Source of the DNA: Candidatus Oscillibacter excrementigallinarum
GTDB lineage: Bacteria > Bacillota > Clostridia > Oscillospirales > Oscillospiraceae
NCBI GenBank assembly: GCA_019118245.1
Contig: DWZJ01000008.1
Location: 1 to 35,648, forward strand
Length of the DNA: 35,648 nucleotides
Reading direction: 5' to 3'
Both the position numbers and the translations under genes were made by a program. Position 1 is the stretch's first letter; each line of letters starts with the position of its first letter. Under the pieces are notes generated by a model, which did not search any database, had not been told where the DNA came from, and saw only the letters and a list, made by a program, of their open reading frames with translations. This document shows, in pieces, positions 16,552 to 24,877 of the stretch.

Positions 16552-17274
16552 TCACTCTTGTCCCAAATAGCTCTTCTGGATCTCACCGTTGTTGCGCAGC
16601 TCCTCTGCGGAGCCCTCCAGCACGATGTTGCCGGTCTCCATGACATAGCCCCGGTGGGCGATCTGGAGGGCGGCGTTGGAGTTCTGTTCCACCAGCAGGA
16701 TGGTCATGCCATCCTGGTTGATCTTCTGGATCGTCTGGAAGATATCGCTGATCACCCGCGGGGCCAGACCCAGCGAGGGCTCATCCATCATCAGCAGCTG
16801 CGGATGCTGCATCAGCGCCCGGCCCACGGCCAGCATCTGCTGCTCGCCGCCGGACAGCGTGCCCGCCAGCTGCTTTTCCCGCTCCTTCAGCCGGGGGAAC
16901 AGGCTGTAGACGTATTCCAGATCCCGCTGGCTCTCCTTGGCGGCAGGCCGCAGGAACGCTCCCATCATCAGGTTTTCCGCCACACTCAGCTGCGCAAACA
17001 CATGGCGCCCCTCCAGGCACTGGGCGATCCCCAGCTTGGAGATCTGATGGCTCTTCATCTTCTCGATGTTCTGCCCCATGAAGCGGATCTCACCGGAGCC
17101 GCCCTTGCCCAGCAGCCCGGAGATGGAGCGCAGGGTCGTGGTTTTTCCGGCGCCGTTGCCGCCGATGAGGGAGACGATCTCCCCCTTGTCCACGTGCAGG
17201 GAAATGCCCTTAATGGCGTGGATCTGTCCATAATAAAAGTGGTAGTCCACCAGTTCCAGCATTTTTTCAGGCAT
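16552..17274 (-). CDS. livF: Branched-chain-type ABC transporter ATP-binding protein LivF (cluster 2)
   Basis: ATPase of the second importer, 240 residues. Walker A GGNGAGKTTTLRS near 40, signature LSGGEQQML near 142, Walker B LLMMDEPSLGLAP, H-loop ILLVEQN and the C-terminal GYVMETGNIVLEG are all LivF-like. ATG at 17274 is chosen because GGGAGGTGG precedes it by five bases and it overlaps the livG2 end by 8 bases; an upstream in-frame start at 17337 would add an arginine-rich stretch without a ribosome site. It resembles LivF of cluster 1 but the two are clearly diverged rather than a recent copy. Confidence 0.92.
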   Translation of the reverse strand: MPEKMLELVDYHFYYGQIHAIKGISLHVDKGEIVSLIGGNGAGKTTTLRSISGLLGKGGSGEIRFMGQNIEKMKSHQISKLGIAQCLEGRHVFAQLSVAENLMMGAFLRPAAKESQRDLEYVYSLFPRLKEREKQLAGTLSGGEQQMLAVGRALMQHPQLLMMDEPSLGLAPRVISDIFQTIQKINQDGMTILLVEQNSNAALQIAHRGYVMETGNIVLEGSAEELRNNGEIQKSYLGQE

Positions 17275-18028
17275 CGATTCCACCTCCCAGATAAGCCGCG
17301 ATGACCTCGGGGTTATTCTGTATCGCCTCCGGTTCATCCAGGGCGATCATCTTGCCGAAGTTCAGCACTGCGATCCGGTCCGTGACCCGCATCACCAGCT
17401 TCATGTCGTGCTCCACCAGCAGGATGGTGATCCCCGTGTCCCGGATCTTCCGGATCATCTCCGTCAGTTCCACCTTTTCGGTGGAGTTCATACCGGCGGC
17501 CGGCTCGTCCAGCAGCAGAAGCTGCGGCTCGCTGGCCATCGCCCGGGCGATCTCCAGGCGCCTCTGCTCACCGTATGAGAGATTCTTGGCCAGCAGGTCC
17601 GCCTTTTGCTCCAGGCCCATGAACGTCAGCAGCTCCATGCACTTTTCATGGATGGCTGCCTCCTCTTTCTTCTGGGCGGGCGTGCGGAAGATCGCCGCCG
17701 CCAGGCCGCTCTTGGATTTGATATGGCGGCCGCTCTTGACATTCTCCAGCACCGTCAGGTTGCTGAACAGGTTGATGTTTTGATAGGTCCGGGCGATCCC
17801 CGCCTGGGCGATCTGATAGGGCTCCAGCTTTCCCAGCTCCCTGCCATTGAAGGTGATCGAGCCGGAGCTCAGCTTATGCACGCCGCTGACCAGATTGAAC
17901 AGCGTCGTTTTTCCCGCGCCGTTAGGGCCGATGACGCCAAAGATCTGCCCCTTTTCCACCGTGAAGCTCACGTGGTCCACGGCCGTCAGTCCGCCGAAGC
18001 GGATGGTCGCCTCATGCAGCGTCAGCAT
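17267..18028 (-). CDS. livG: Branched-chain-type ABC transporter ATP-binding protein LivG (cluster 2)
   Basis: Second ATPase of the cluster 2 importer, 253 residues, with the standard LivG pattern: Walker A GPNGAGKTTLFNLVSG, Q-loop region IARTYQNINLF, signature LSYGEQRRLEIARA, Walker B LLLLDEPAAGMNSTEK and H-loop LLVEHDM. Unlike LivG of cluster 1 it keeps the canonical signature motif. AAGGGGG lies about seven bases before the ATG. It overlaps livM2 by 17 bases and livF2 by 8 bases. Confidence 0.94.
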   Translation of the reverse strand: MLTLHEATIRFGGLTAVDHVSFTVEKGQIFGVIGPNGAGKTTLFNLVSGVHKLSSGSITFNGRELGKLEPYQIAQAGIARTYQNINLFSNLTVLENVKSGRHIKSKSGLAAAIFRTPAQKKEEAAIHEKCMELLTFMGLEQKADLLAKNLSYGEQRRLEIARAMASEPQLLLLDEPAAGMNSTEKVELTEMIRKIRDTGITILLVEHDMKLVMRVTDRIAVLNFGKMIALDEPEAIQNNPEVIAAYLGGGIDA

Positions 18029-18989
18029 GGTTTGCCCCCTTTCTCCGGTGCAGCAGCTCCCGGATGATGTCGATGATGCCGGAGATGCCCCGGGGCAGGA
18101 ACAGCAGCACCACCAGGATGAAGGCGCCGTACACCAGCATCCGGTAACTGCCCAGCACCTGCAGGCTCTCGTTGAGGACAGAGATCACCGCCGCGCCGAT
18201 CAGAGGCCCGGCGAAATTGCCCATCCCGCCGAAGAGCAGCATGGTCATGAACATGACCGACTGGGAGGTATTGAAGGTCTCCGGGCTGATGAAGCCCACG
18301 AAGTGCGCGTACATGGCACCGGCAAACCCCGTGAACACGGCGCTGATGGCAAAGGCCATCACCTTGTACTTCTGAACATTGATACCGATGCCGCCCGCCG
18401 CCACCGGATTCTCCCGGATCGCCAGGAACGCGCGCCCCACCCGGGAGTTCACGATCCGCTGCTTGATGACCAGGAACAGCGCCACCATCACGATCATGAA
18501 GATGAGGAACCGGAAGTTGTTGTCCAGCTCAAAGCCGAAGATGCTGATATTCGGGATCCGGCTGACGCCGGCCATGGCGTTGGTAAACTCCGCCCGGGAC
18601 AGCACGATGTAGACCAGCTGGCCTACAGAAATGGTCAGCAGTGCCAGGAAGTGGTGGATCAGCTTGGAGGCCGGCAGCGCCACAACGATGCCCAGGATCA
18701 GGGAGACCACGCAGGCCGCCGGGATGGTCAGCCAGACAGAGAGCCCCAGCTTGGTGGTCAGCAGTGCCGTTGTGTAGGCCCCCGCGGCGTAGAACGCCGC
18801 GTGTCCCAGAGAGATCTGTCCGGAGTAGCCGAACAGGACATCCAGGCCGGACACGGAGATCATATACATACACACGAAGTTCAGCAGGGTCAGTATGTAC
18901 TGCTGGTTCCGCAGGGCCATCAGCGCCGCGATCAGCAACACCAGGCAGACCACGGCCGTCAGGATTTTTTTCTTTTTGGTTTGCTGCAT
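18012..18989 (-). CDS. livM: Branched-chain-type ABC transporter permease LivM (cluster 2)
   Basis: Channel subunit of 325 residues with a basic N-terminus (MQQTKKKK) and about nine to ten membrane segments. Landmarks: DVLFGYSGQISLGHAAFYAAGAY near 50, the EAA-like loop AIRENPVAAGGIGINVQKYK near 196, FGGMGNFAGPLIGAA near 262 and the LPRGISGII ending. ATG at 18989 has a GAGGAGG ribosome site about ten bases upstream; a more distant in-frame start at 19043 lacks one. It follows livH2 by 40 bases. Confidence 0.92.
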   Translation of the reverse strand: MQQTKKKKILTAVVCLVLLIAALMALRNQQYILTLLNFVCMYMISVSGLDVLFGYSGQISLGHAAFYAAGAYTTALLTTKLGLSVWLTIPAACVVSLILGIVVALPASKLIHHFLALLTISVGQLVYIVLSRAEFTNAMAGVSRIPNISIFGFELDNNFRFLIFMIVMVALFLVIKQRIVNSRVGRAFLAIRENPVAAGGIGINVQKYKVMAFAISAVFTGFAGAMYAHFVGFISPETFNTSQSVMFMTMLLFGGMGNFAGPLIGAAVISVLNESLQVLGSYRMLVYGAFILVVLLFLPRGISGIIDIIRELLHRRKGANHADAA

Positions 18990-19029
18990 AGAAGTGCATC
19001 CTCCTCTTCTCAAACGTCGCCCCGCCGGA

Positions 19030-19905
19030 TCAGTCAGAGTCATAGACCTTTGCCTTGAAGAGTCCTCTCGGCAGGAAGATCATGACGATGATCAGCAGGA
19101 AGAAGGAGACAAAGTCCTTGTAGGTCGTTGTGAGATAGCCCGCCACAAAGGTCTCGATGAATCCCAGCAGCAGCGAGCCCACGATGGCGCCGTACATATT
19201 GCCGTAGCCGCCGATGACCGCGCCGGCGAAGCCCTTGTTGCCGATGATGTCGCCCATGGTGGTGCTGACGCCGTAGACCGGCCCCATCAGCGCCCCGATG
19301 CCGCCGGCCAGCGCCGCGGCAATGGCCCAGGTGAGCCCTGTCGTCCTGCTGACGTTGATGCCCAGCGAGCTGGCGGCCAGGGGATCCATGGCGGCCGCCC
19401 GCATGGAGATGCCGAAGCGGGACTTGGTCATAAACAGGTGCAGCAGGATCATGGCCGCAAAGCCCACCACCATCACCAGAATGGACTCCGGCTGCACATG
19501 GGCGCCGAAGATCTCCACAGTGGTGGTAGAGAAGATGGACGGCATCTGCTGGGTCTGGCTGCCCCAGATCGCCTGGGCCAGATTGGGCAGGATAATGGAG
19601 ACGCCGATGGTGGAGAGCACGATGTAAATGGATGTGGCGCCCTTGTTCAGCAGGACCCGGATCAGGAATTTCTCCAGAGCCAGCCCCAGGAGGAACATGA
19701 TCACCACGGTCAGCAAAAATGCCACGACAAAGGGCATCCCCATATTCTTATAAAACTGCAGGCCCAGAAACGCCCCCAGCATCAGGAGTTGTCCCTGGGT
19801 GAAGGTCATCAGGCCGGACGCGGAATAGATCAGGCTGTAGCCCAGAGCCAGCATTCCATAGACGCTGCCGATCATCAGGGAGCCGATAATCAAGTTCACA
19901 ATCAT
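19030..19905 (-). CDS. livH: Branched-chain-type ABC transporter permease LivH (cluster 2)
   Basis: Channel subunit of 291 residues. LivH landmarks are SVYGMLALGYSLIYSASGLMTFTQG near the N-terminus, the coupling loop MRAAAMDPLAASSLGINVSRT near 173, GGYGNMYGAIVGSLLLGFIE near 223 and FLPRGLFKAKVYDSD at the end. ATG at 19905 (MIVNLIIGS) is preferred: GAGGAGG lies about 11 bases upstream, and longer in-frame starts would read through the intercistronic hairpin. In place of the common N-MAHG motif this protein has MTFTQG, which occurs in many LivH homologues. Confidence 0.92.
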   Translation of the reverse strand: MIVNLIIGSLMIGSVYGMLALGYSLIYSASGLMTFTQGQLLMLGAFLGLQFYKNMGMPFVVAFLLTVVIMFLLGLALEKFLIRVLLNKGATSIYIVLSTIGVSIILPNLAQAIWGSQTQQMPSIFSTTTVEIFGAHVQPESILVMVVGFAAMILLHLFMTKSRFGISMRAAAMDPLAASSLGINVSRTTGLTWAIAAALAGGIGALMGPVYGVSTTMGDIIGNKGFAGAVIGGYGNMYGAIVGSLLLGFIETFVAGYLTTTYKDFVSFFLLIIVMIFLPRGLFKAKVYDSD

Positions 19906-19942
19906 GTATCGTGAGTCCTCCTCTTTCCGTGATTGCGGAAAA

Positions 19943-19986
19943 GAGCACCCGCCGCGTACACGCTTCCCATACGGCGGCGGGCGCTC
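19943..19986 (-). terminator. Intercistronic hairpin between livK2 and livH2
   Basis: On the minus strand GAGCGCCCGCCGC pairs with GCGGCGGGTGCTC (13 bp, one G-U), followed by TTTTCC. It starts within 15 bases of the livK2 stop, inside the operon. Such partial terminators commonly let the receptor be made in excess over the membrane subunits, or stabilise the receptor mRNA 3' end. Confidence 0.65.
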
Positions 19987-19998
19987 TCTGTTCACATC

Positions 19999-21207
19999 TT
20001 ATTGATTGTTGAGATCTGCCAGGAATGTCTCAAAGGGCACGTTCTTGCCGTCCACGATGGCGTACAGGTTGCAGCCCTCCAGGCCGTCGCCGCTGCCGTC
20101 GGAGTAGTCGAACTTGCCGCCGATGCCGGTGTAGTCCACGTTCAGCAGGGCTTCCCGCAGGTCGGGTCCCTCCATGGACTCGGCCGTCTCAAAGACCTTT
20201 GCCAGCAGCATCATGGAGTCATAGCCGCGGTAGGCGGTATCGGAGACAGGCATCTCGCCGTACTCCTCCACGAACGCCTCCAGGAAGGCCTTCTCCTCCT
20301 CAGTGGCCGCATCCTCGATGGCATCAGGGATCACATAGCCGCAGGCAAACAGCACGCCGTTGGCGGCATCGCCGGCCACCTCCCGCACATCGGTGGCGGC
20401 AAAGGTCTCGGAGCCGTAGATGTAGCCGTCATAGCCCAGCTGCCGGAGCTGCTTGCACTCAATGCCGTAATCCTCCGTGGCGCCGTACAGCAGGATGCCG
20501 TCCAGGTCCGCGTTCAAGAGACGGGTGATCTGACCGGTGAAGTCGGTATCGCCGGCCATATAGTCGGTCTCCAGAACGATTTCAATATCCGTGTCCGCCA
20601 GCTGCTCCTTGACTTCTGCCCAGCCGGTGGTGGCATACTCTGTAGAGCTGACCATGGTCCCCAGGCGGGTAACGCCCATACTGGTCATCAGCTCCACGAT
20701 GCCCGTGTTGAAGGAGGCGGCGTTCTGGGTGCCGCGGAAGACATACTCATAGCCCGCGTTGGTCCAGGTGGGACTGGTGCCGCAGCCGATCTCCAGAACC
20801 TGGGCCTCCTCCACGATATCCGCCGTGGCTAGGATGTTGGCGCTGCTCATGGAGCCGATGATGGCATCCACATTGTCAGTCTGGGTCAGGCGGGTGACCA
20901 CCTTCACCGCGGTCTCAGCGTTGAATTGGTCGTCATAGGCAATGACTTCGATCTGCTTGCCATTGACGCCGCCGGCCTCATTCAGCTGCTTGACCGCCAG
21001 GTCCACGCCCATCTGCTCCTGGGTGCCCACCAGCGCGGAGGTGCCCGTCAGCGGGGTGTACAGACCCACCTTGATGACGTCACTTTCCTCGGTCGTGCTG
21101 CTGTCGCTGTCCGTGTCTGTGGCGCCGCTGTCGCCGGAAGAACCGCTGCATCCCACCAGGGAGAGTGCCAGTACCAGCGTCAGAAGCAGAGATAGCATTT
21201 TTTTCAT
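19999..21207 (-). CDS. livK: Branched-chain-type ABC transporter substrate-binding lipoprotein (cluster 2)
   Basis: First gene of the second transporter operon: an extracellular receptor of 402 residues. Signal peptide MKKMLSLLLTLVLALSLVGC with lipobox LVGC (C20), a Ser/Asp/Thr-rich linker, then a type I periplasmic-binding fold with KVGLYTPLTGTSALVG, QLNEAGGVNGKQIEV and GSMSSANILATADI as family landmarks. The ligand cannot be read from sequence. AAAGGAGG seven bases before ATG 21207 fixes the start. It differs greatly from the cluster 1 receptor. It is divergent from the yesM-yesN pair, which may control it. Confidence 0.92.
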   Translation of the reverse strand: MKKMLSLLLTLVLALSLVGCSGSSGDSGATDTDSDSSTTEESDVIKVGLYTPLTGTSALVGTQEQMGVDLAVKQLNEAGGVNGKQIEVIAYDDQFNAETAVKVVTRLTQTDNVDAIIGSMSSANILATADIVEEAQVLEIGCGTSPTWTNAGYEYVFRGTQNAASFNTGIVELMTSMGVTRLGTMVSSTEYATTGWAEVKEQLADTDIEIVLETDYMAGDTDFTGQITRLLNADLDGILLYGATEDYGIECKQLRQLGYDGYIYGSETFAATDVREVAGDAANGVLFACGYVIPDAIEDAATEEEKAFLEAFVEEYGEMPVSDTAYRGYDSMMLLAKVFETAESMEGPDLREALLNVDYTGIGGKFDYSDGSGDGLEGCNLYAIVDGKNVPFETFLADLNNQ

Positions 21208-21332
21208 ATGAGGTCCTCCTTTTTCATCATCTTCTTTTCTTTCTATCGTTTCCGACAATATCATTTTATCAATGTCGCACAACCGCTTATACGTTCATCC
21301 TTCTCTTTTTCGTCATTTTTTTCGTTTTCTTC

Positions 21333-21360
21333 TTCACAATCTGCTGTTTGATTTTGTGAA
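21333..21360. promoter_or_regulatory. Inverted repeat in the livK2 / yesM divergent region
   Basis: TTCACAA (21333-21339) and TTGTGAA (21354-21360) form a perfect inverted repeat with centres 21 bp apart, two helical turns. It lies in an AT-rich interval about 57 bp upstream of the yesM -35 box and about 125 bp before livK2. A role as operator is inferred from symmetry and position only. Confidence 0.3.
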
Positions 21361-21416
21361 TTTTTTAGCTTTTTATGAAAATCGTAGCTTTTCGCGCCGG
21401 ATTTTCTCTTTCTCTA

Positions 21417-21445
21417 TTTACCGTAAAACGCTGCTTTTTTATAAT
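21417..21445 (+). promoter_or_regulatory. Promoter of the yesM-yesN operon
   Basis: TTTACC (21417-21422), 17-base spacer, perfect TATAAT (21440-21445). The leader to the kinase start is about 33 bases and contains the GGAAGGAGAG ribosome site. Confidence 0.7.
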
Positions 21446-21484
21446 AGACGTCAGAACCATTCTGTTTTGGAAGGAGAGCTGAAG

Positions 21485-23302
21485 ATGGATGTGCGGAAAA
21501 AATTCCCAGTGATATTTCAATATGTACAGCGGTTTCCCTCCAGCCTGGTGGCGCAGCTGACCGTCATCATCATTCTCCTGATCTCCTTTCCCACGCTGGT
21601 CTTTACGCTCTTCACGCTGCAGCAGCAAAGTGCCATGACCAGGGAAGAGCTGGTCGACAGCAGCTTTGACTCCACGGTCCAGATCGCCAATCAGATCAAT
21701 TCCGAGCTGAAAAGCTATGCCGCCATCTCCAACCTCTTCTATCTGGATGATTCGCTGAACGCCGCGCTTCTGGATTATCGGGACGGCCGGATCACCGCCG
21801 CTCAGGCCCGGCCTCTGATCTATGACATCTCGAACCGCTACAACGCCGGTATGTCCGGCCGCTCCTTCTCCGTGCTGGTAGTGGCTGAGGACGGCACCTC
21901 CTTCGGCAATGCGCTGTTCGGCTCCCAGAATTTTCACCTGGACCTTTCCCAGCGGGACTGGTACAGTATGCTGTTCTCCACGACCCAGACCCGCCAGCTG
22001 TGGGTAAAGGACTCCTATCTGGATTCGCTGTTCTCCGCCAACGGATATCCCAACATCTATCTGGTCCGCAAGCTCCATGACCGGCAGGACTGGTCCGATG
22101 CGGGAACCCTGATCCTTATGATCTCCGAGCTGGAGATCGAACGGATCTACAGCAGCTATGTCAGCGACCAGCAGAGCCTGTTTATTTTGGGACGGGATAT
22201 GCAGACCGTCTCCAGCATCGACAATCTGCAGGTCCGCTCCTTCCCGGAGGATGTCCAGACCCAGCTGCTGTCCTACTCCGGGTCGTTCTCCCCGGCAGGG
22301 CTGGAGCAGGTGGGACTCATCACCTACTATACCATCGGCTCCCCCCAGTGGAAGCTGGTGTACTGCCATGACACCGCCAGCATTCTCCACCCCTTTGAAA
22401 GCAGCCATTTCCAATACCTGCTGCTGATGGCGGTGTGCCTGGTAGTCAGCGTGATCCTGACGACGCTGGTGGTCCGGCATTATATCTCTCCCATCAAAAC
22501 GCTTCGGGAGCAGATGAATGAGGTCCAGAAGGGGAATCTGGACTCCCATCTGCCCATCACAGCCAACAATGAGATCGGCCAGCTGACTGCTCACTTTAAT
22601 CTGATGCAGGACAGCATCAATCTTTTGATGCAGCGGCTGGTGGAGGAGAGCGAGGCCAAACGGAGCGCGGAGATCAAGGCCCTGCAGAGCCAGATCAACC
22701 CCCATTTTCTCTACAATACCCTGGCCTCCCTGCGCTTTATGATCTTCTCCGGAGACAAGGAACGGGCGGACAACATCGTGGTCTCCCTGATCCACCTGAT
22801 GAAAAACGCCCTCTCCAACTCCCAGCGCTTCGTCACCATCGACATGGAGCTGCGGCTTCTGGACGACTACATCCGGATTCAGCAGTACACCTTTGCACAC
22901 CCCTTTGCCGTGGAGATCGACGTGACGGCAGAGGTCCGCAGATGCTACACCATCAAGCTGCTCCTCCAGCCCATTGTAGAAAACGCGATTTTTCATGGAC
23001 TAAAGCCCAAGGCCACAGACTGCCTGCTGCAGATCGTGGGCCGGTGCGGCGGGGACTGCGTGGACCTGTATATCCGCGACAACGGCGTTGGGTTTGACCC
23101 GGAGCAGACCGCGCCCAAAGCCTCTCCCATCTCCACCGGCATCGGGCTTTCCAATGTCAACGAACGCATCCATCTCCATTTCGGCAAACACTATGGTGCC
23201 CATATCATCAGTGCTCCGGGCGCCGGCACGGAGGTCCACATCCATCTCCCAAAATTGAAAGAGGAGGAAGATTGCAAGCCCTATGAAGATTCTGATCGTT
23301 GA
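21485..23302 (+). CDS. YesM-family sensor histidine kinase
   Basis: Membrane sensor of 605 residues. One membrane segment (about 22-44), an extracellular Cache-like sensor region (about 50-300), a second segment (about 308-330), a HAMP linker, then a His_kinase domain with H407 in QINPHFLYNTL and a GHKL ATPase with LLLQPIVENAIFHG and GIGLSNVNERIHLHFG. YesM/YesN pairs in Firmicutes usually sense extracellular carbohydrates or their binding proteins and activate nearby uptake genes. GGAAGGAG lies about six bases before ATG 21485; longer in-frame starts would cross the promoter. It overlaps yesN by 20 bases. Its divergent neighbour is a LivKHMGF importer, an uncommon partner. Confidence 0.93.
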   Translation: MDVRKKFPVIFQYVQRFPSSLVAQLTVIIILLISFPTLVFTLFTLQQQSAMTREELVDSSFDSTVQIANQINSELKSYAAISNLFYLDDSLNAALLDYRDGRITAAQARPLIYDISNRYNAGMSGRSFSVLVVAEDGTSFGNALFGSQNFHLDLSQRDWYSMLFSTTQTRQLWVKDSYLDSLFSANGYPNIYLVRKLHDRQDWSDAGTLILMISELEIERIYSSYVSDQQSLFILGRDMQTVSSIDNLQVRSFPEDVQTQLLSYSGSFSPAGLEQVGLITYYTIGSPQWKLVYCHDTASILHPFESSHFQYLLLMAVCLVVSVILTTLVVRHYISPIKTLREQMNEVQKGNLDSHLPITANNEIGQLTAHFNLMQDSINLLMQRLVEESEAKRSAEIKALQSQINPHFLYNTLASLRFMIFSGDKERADNIVVSLIHLMKNALSNSQRFVTIDMELRLLDDYIRIQQYTFAHPFAVEIDVTAEVRRCYTIKLLLQPIVENAIFHGLKPKATDCLLQIVGRCGGDCVDLYIRDNGVGFDPEQTAPKASPISTGIGLSNVNERIHLHFGKHYGAHIISAPGAGTEVHIHLPKLKEEEDCKPYEDSDR

Positions 23303-24845
23303 GGACGACACCATGCTGCGGAACTGGCTGTCCATGCTGCTCTCCAGCCTCTCGGACTACCAGCTTCAGATCTATGAGGCCGGCGACGGTCTGGAGGCCC
23401 TGGAGGTATGCCAAACAACGCCTGTGGAACTGGTCATCACAGACATCAAGATGCCCCGGATGGACGGTCTGCAGCTGATCCAGAAGCTGAAGGAATCGGA
23501 TCCGGAGATCCGGACCGCCGTGCTCAGCTCCTATGATGATTTCTCTTTTGTCAAGGTGGCCCTGCAGTATGGTGCGCTGGACTATATCCTAAAGGCGGAG
23601 ATGACCGTCAAGGACCTGTCCCAGCTGCTGGACAAGGTGCAAAACGACTTTCAGGTGGAACACAGCCTGGCCAAGGGGATCTTTCCGGATTTCCGCACCA
23701 TCTCCGGGGCGCAGAAGGCCGTTACGGATTTTCTGGCCGGGCAGCTCTCTCAGGATGCATTGCAGGAAAGGCTGGACCTTCCTGCCGACGCGCCGGCCAC
23801 GGCGATCCTCTTTCTGCACCTGCAGGACAAATCCGACGGGGATGTCCCCATTTTTGAGGCCGCAGATATCTGCACAAAAACCCTTTTTTCCGAGAATCTG
23901 CATGGTATGGCCATCCCCTACCGGGCGGAGAACTGTCTGCTGCTCTACGGCTGCTCTGACTCTGTCACGGAGTTTCAGCAGATGGAGGCCGTCAAGCTCA
24001 TCAGTCTTATTGAAAATAATTTTCAAAAGTATTTGGACCTTCCCATCCGATTTCACTTCTATCAGTTCTGCCGCCAGGAGGAGGACCTGCGGGGGCGTCT
24101 GGATGAGGTGGGAAAGGCCGGCTGCTGCTATCAATATTACGGGGCCAATGTGAAATGCGCGGATTCCATGCCCAGCTTCACCCTGTGGAAGATCAAGATC
24201 CAGCGTTCCTTGGAGACCAATCATCCCCAGGAGGCGGCCTCTCACCTGAAGAGCTTCCTCAGCGAGGCACACTGGCTCCACCTATCCCCGGACATCCTGC
24301 GGGCGCATCTGCTGGTCCTGATGAATCTGTTCACCACGTTTCACGGACAGATCCAGGGGCATGGGATCGGGAGCCAGGCGGAAAGCCTGCACCCCCTTCT
24401 GGTAGATGTCACCCATGCCGAGACCAGGGAGATCCTGGAGAGCAGCGTCAACACCTTTTTGAAGACGTTTTTGCTGACGCTGAACCAGAGGAAGCTGGAT
24501 TTGTCCCCCGCTATCCGCAGCGCCCTGGCCTATGTGGATGAGCACTACGCTGAAAAAATCTCCCTGGACGGCGTGGTCGAGCATATTTTCATGAACCGCT
24601 CCTACTTCTGCCAGCTCTTCAAAAAGGAAGTGGGGCTGACCTTCGGCGACTATGTGGAGCATATCCGCATTGAAAATGCCAAGCGTCTGCTGGCCTCCAC
24701 GGACCTCCCCATTCTGAATGTGGCGGAACAGACCGGGTTCAACAACCAGGCCTACTTTACCAAGGTCTTCAAAAAGGCCACCGACATCAGCCCGCTCCGC
24801 TACCGGAGGATCCACTTCCAAAAATCTGGCAAAAAAGAACCGTGA
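23283..24845 (+). CDS. YesN-family AraC-type response regulator
   Basis: Partner regulator of the preceding kinase, 520 residues. The receiver domain (1-125) carries E7-D8-D9, phospho-acceptor D54 in VITDIKMPRMDG, S in LSSYDDF and K in ILKAEM. A long middle region (about 130-400) has no recognised motif, as is usual for YesN. Two AraC helix-turn-helices (about 415-515) end with the family signature NVAEQTGFNNQAYFTKVFKKATDISPLRYR (landmark). The start overlaps the kinase and has GGAGGA about 11 bases upstream. Probable targets are its own operon and the divergent livKHMGF-isomerase operon. Confidence 0.94.
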   Translation: MKILIVEDDTMLRNWLSMLLSSLSDYQLQIYEAGDGLEALEVCQTTPVELVITDIKMPRMDGLQLIQKLKESDPEIRTAVLSSYDDFSFVKVALQYGALDYILKAEMTVKDLSQLLDKVQNDFQVEHSLAKGIFPDFRTISGAQKAVTDFLAGQLSQDALQERLDLPADAPATAILFLHLQDKSDGDVPIFEAADICTKTLFSENLHGMAIPYRAENCLLLYGCSDSVTEFQQMEAVKLISLIENNFQKYLDLPIRFHFYQFCRQEEDLRGRLDEVGKAGCCYQYYGANVKCADSMPSFTLWKIKIQRSLETNHPQEAASHLKSFLSEAHWLHLSPDILRAHLLVLMNLFTTFHGQIQGHGIGSQAESLHPLLVDVTHAETREILESSVNTFLKTFLLTLNQRKLDLSPAIRSALAYVDEHYAEKISLDGVVEHIFMNRSYFCQLFKKEVGLTFGDYVEHIRIENAKRLLASTDLPILNVAEQTGFNNQAYFTKVFKKATDISPLRYRRIHFQKSGKKEP

Positions 24846-24867
24846 GAAGCATCTCACGGTTCTTTTT
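24832..24867. terminator. Bidirectional terminator between yesN and trkH
   Basis: A perfect 16-bp inverted repeat (24832-24847 with 24852-24867), loop AGCA, flanked by A5 and T5. It overlaps the yesN stop codon and lies about ten bases beyond the trkH stop on the other strand, so it serves both. Confidence 0.85.
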
Positions 24868-24877
24868 GCGTTTCGGT

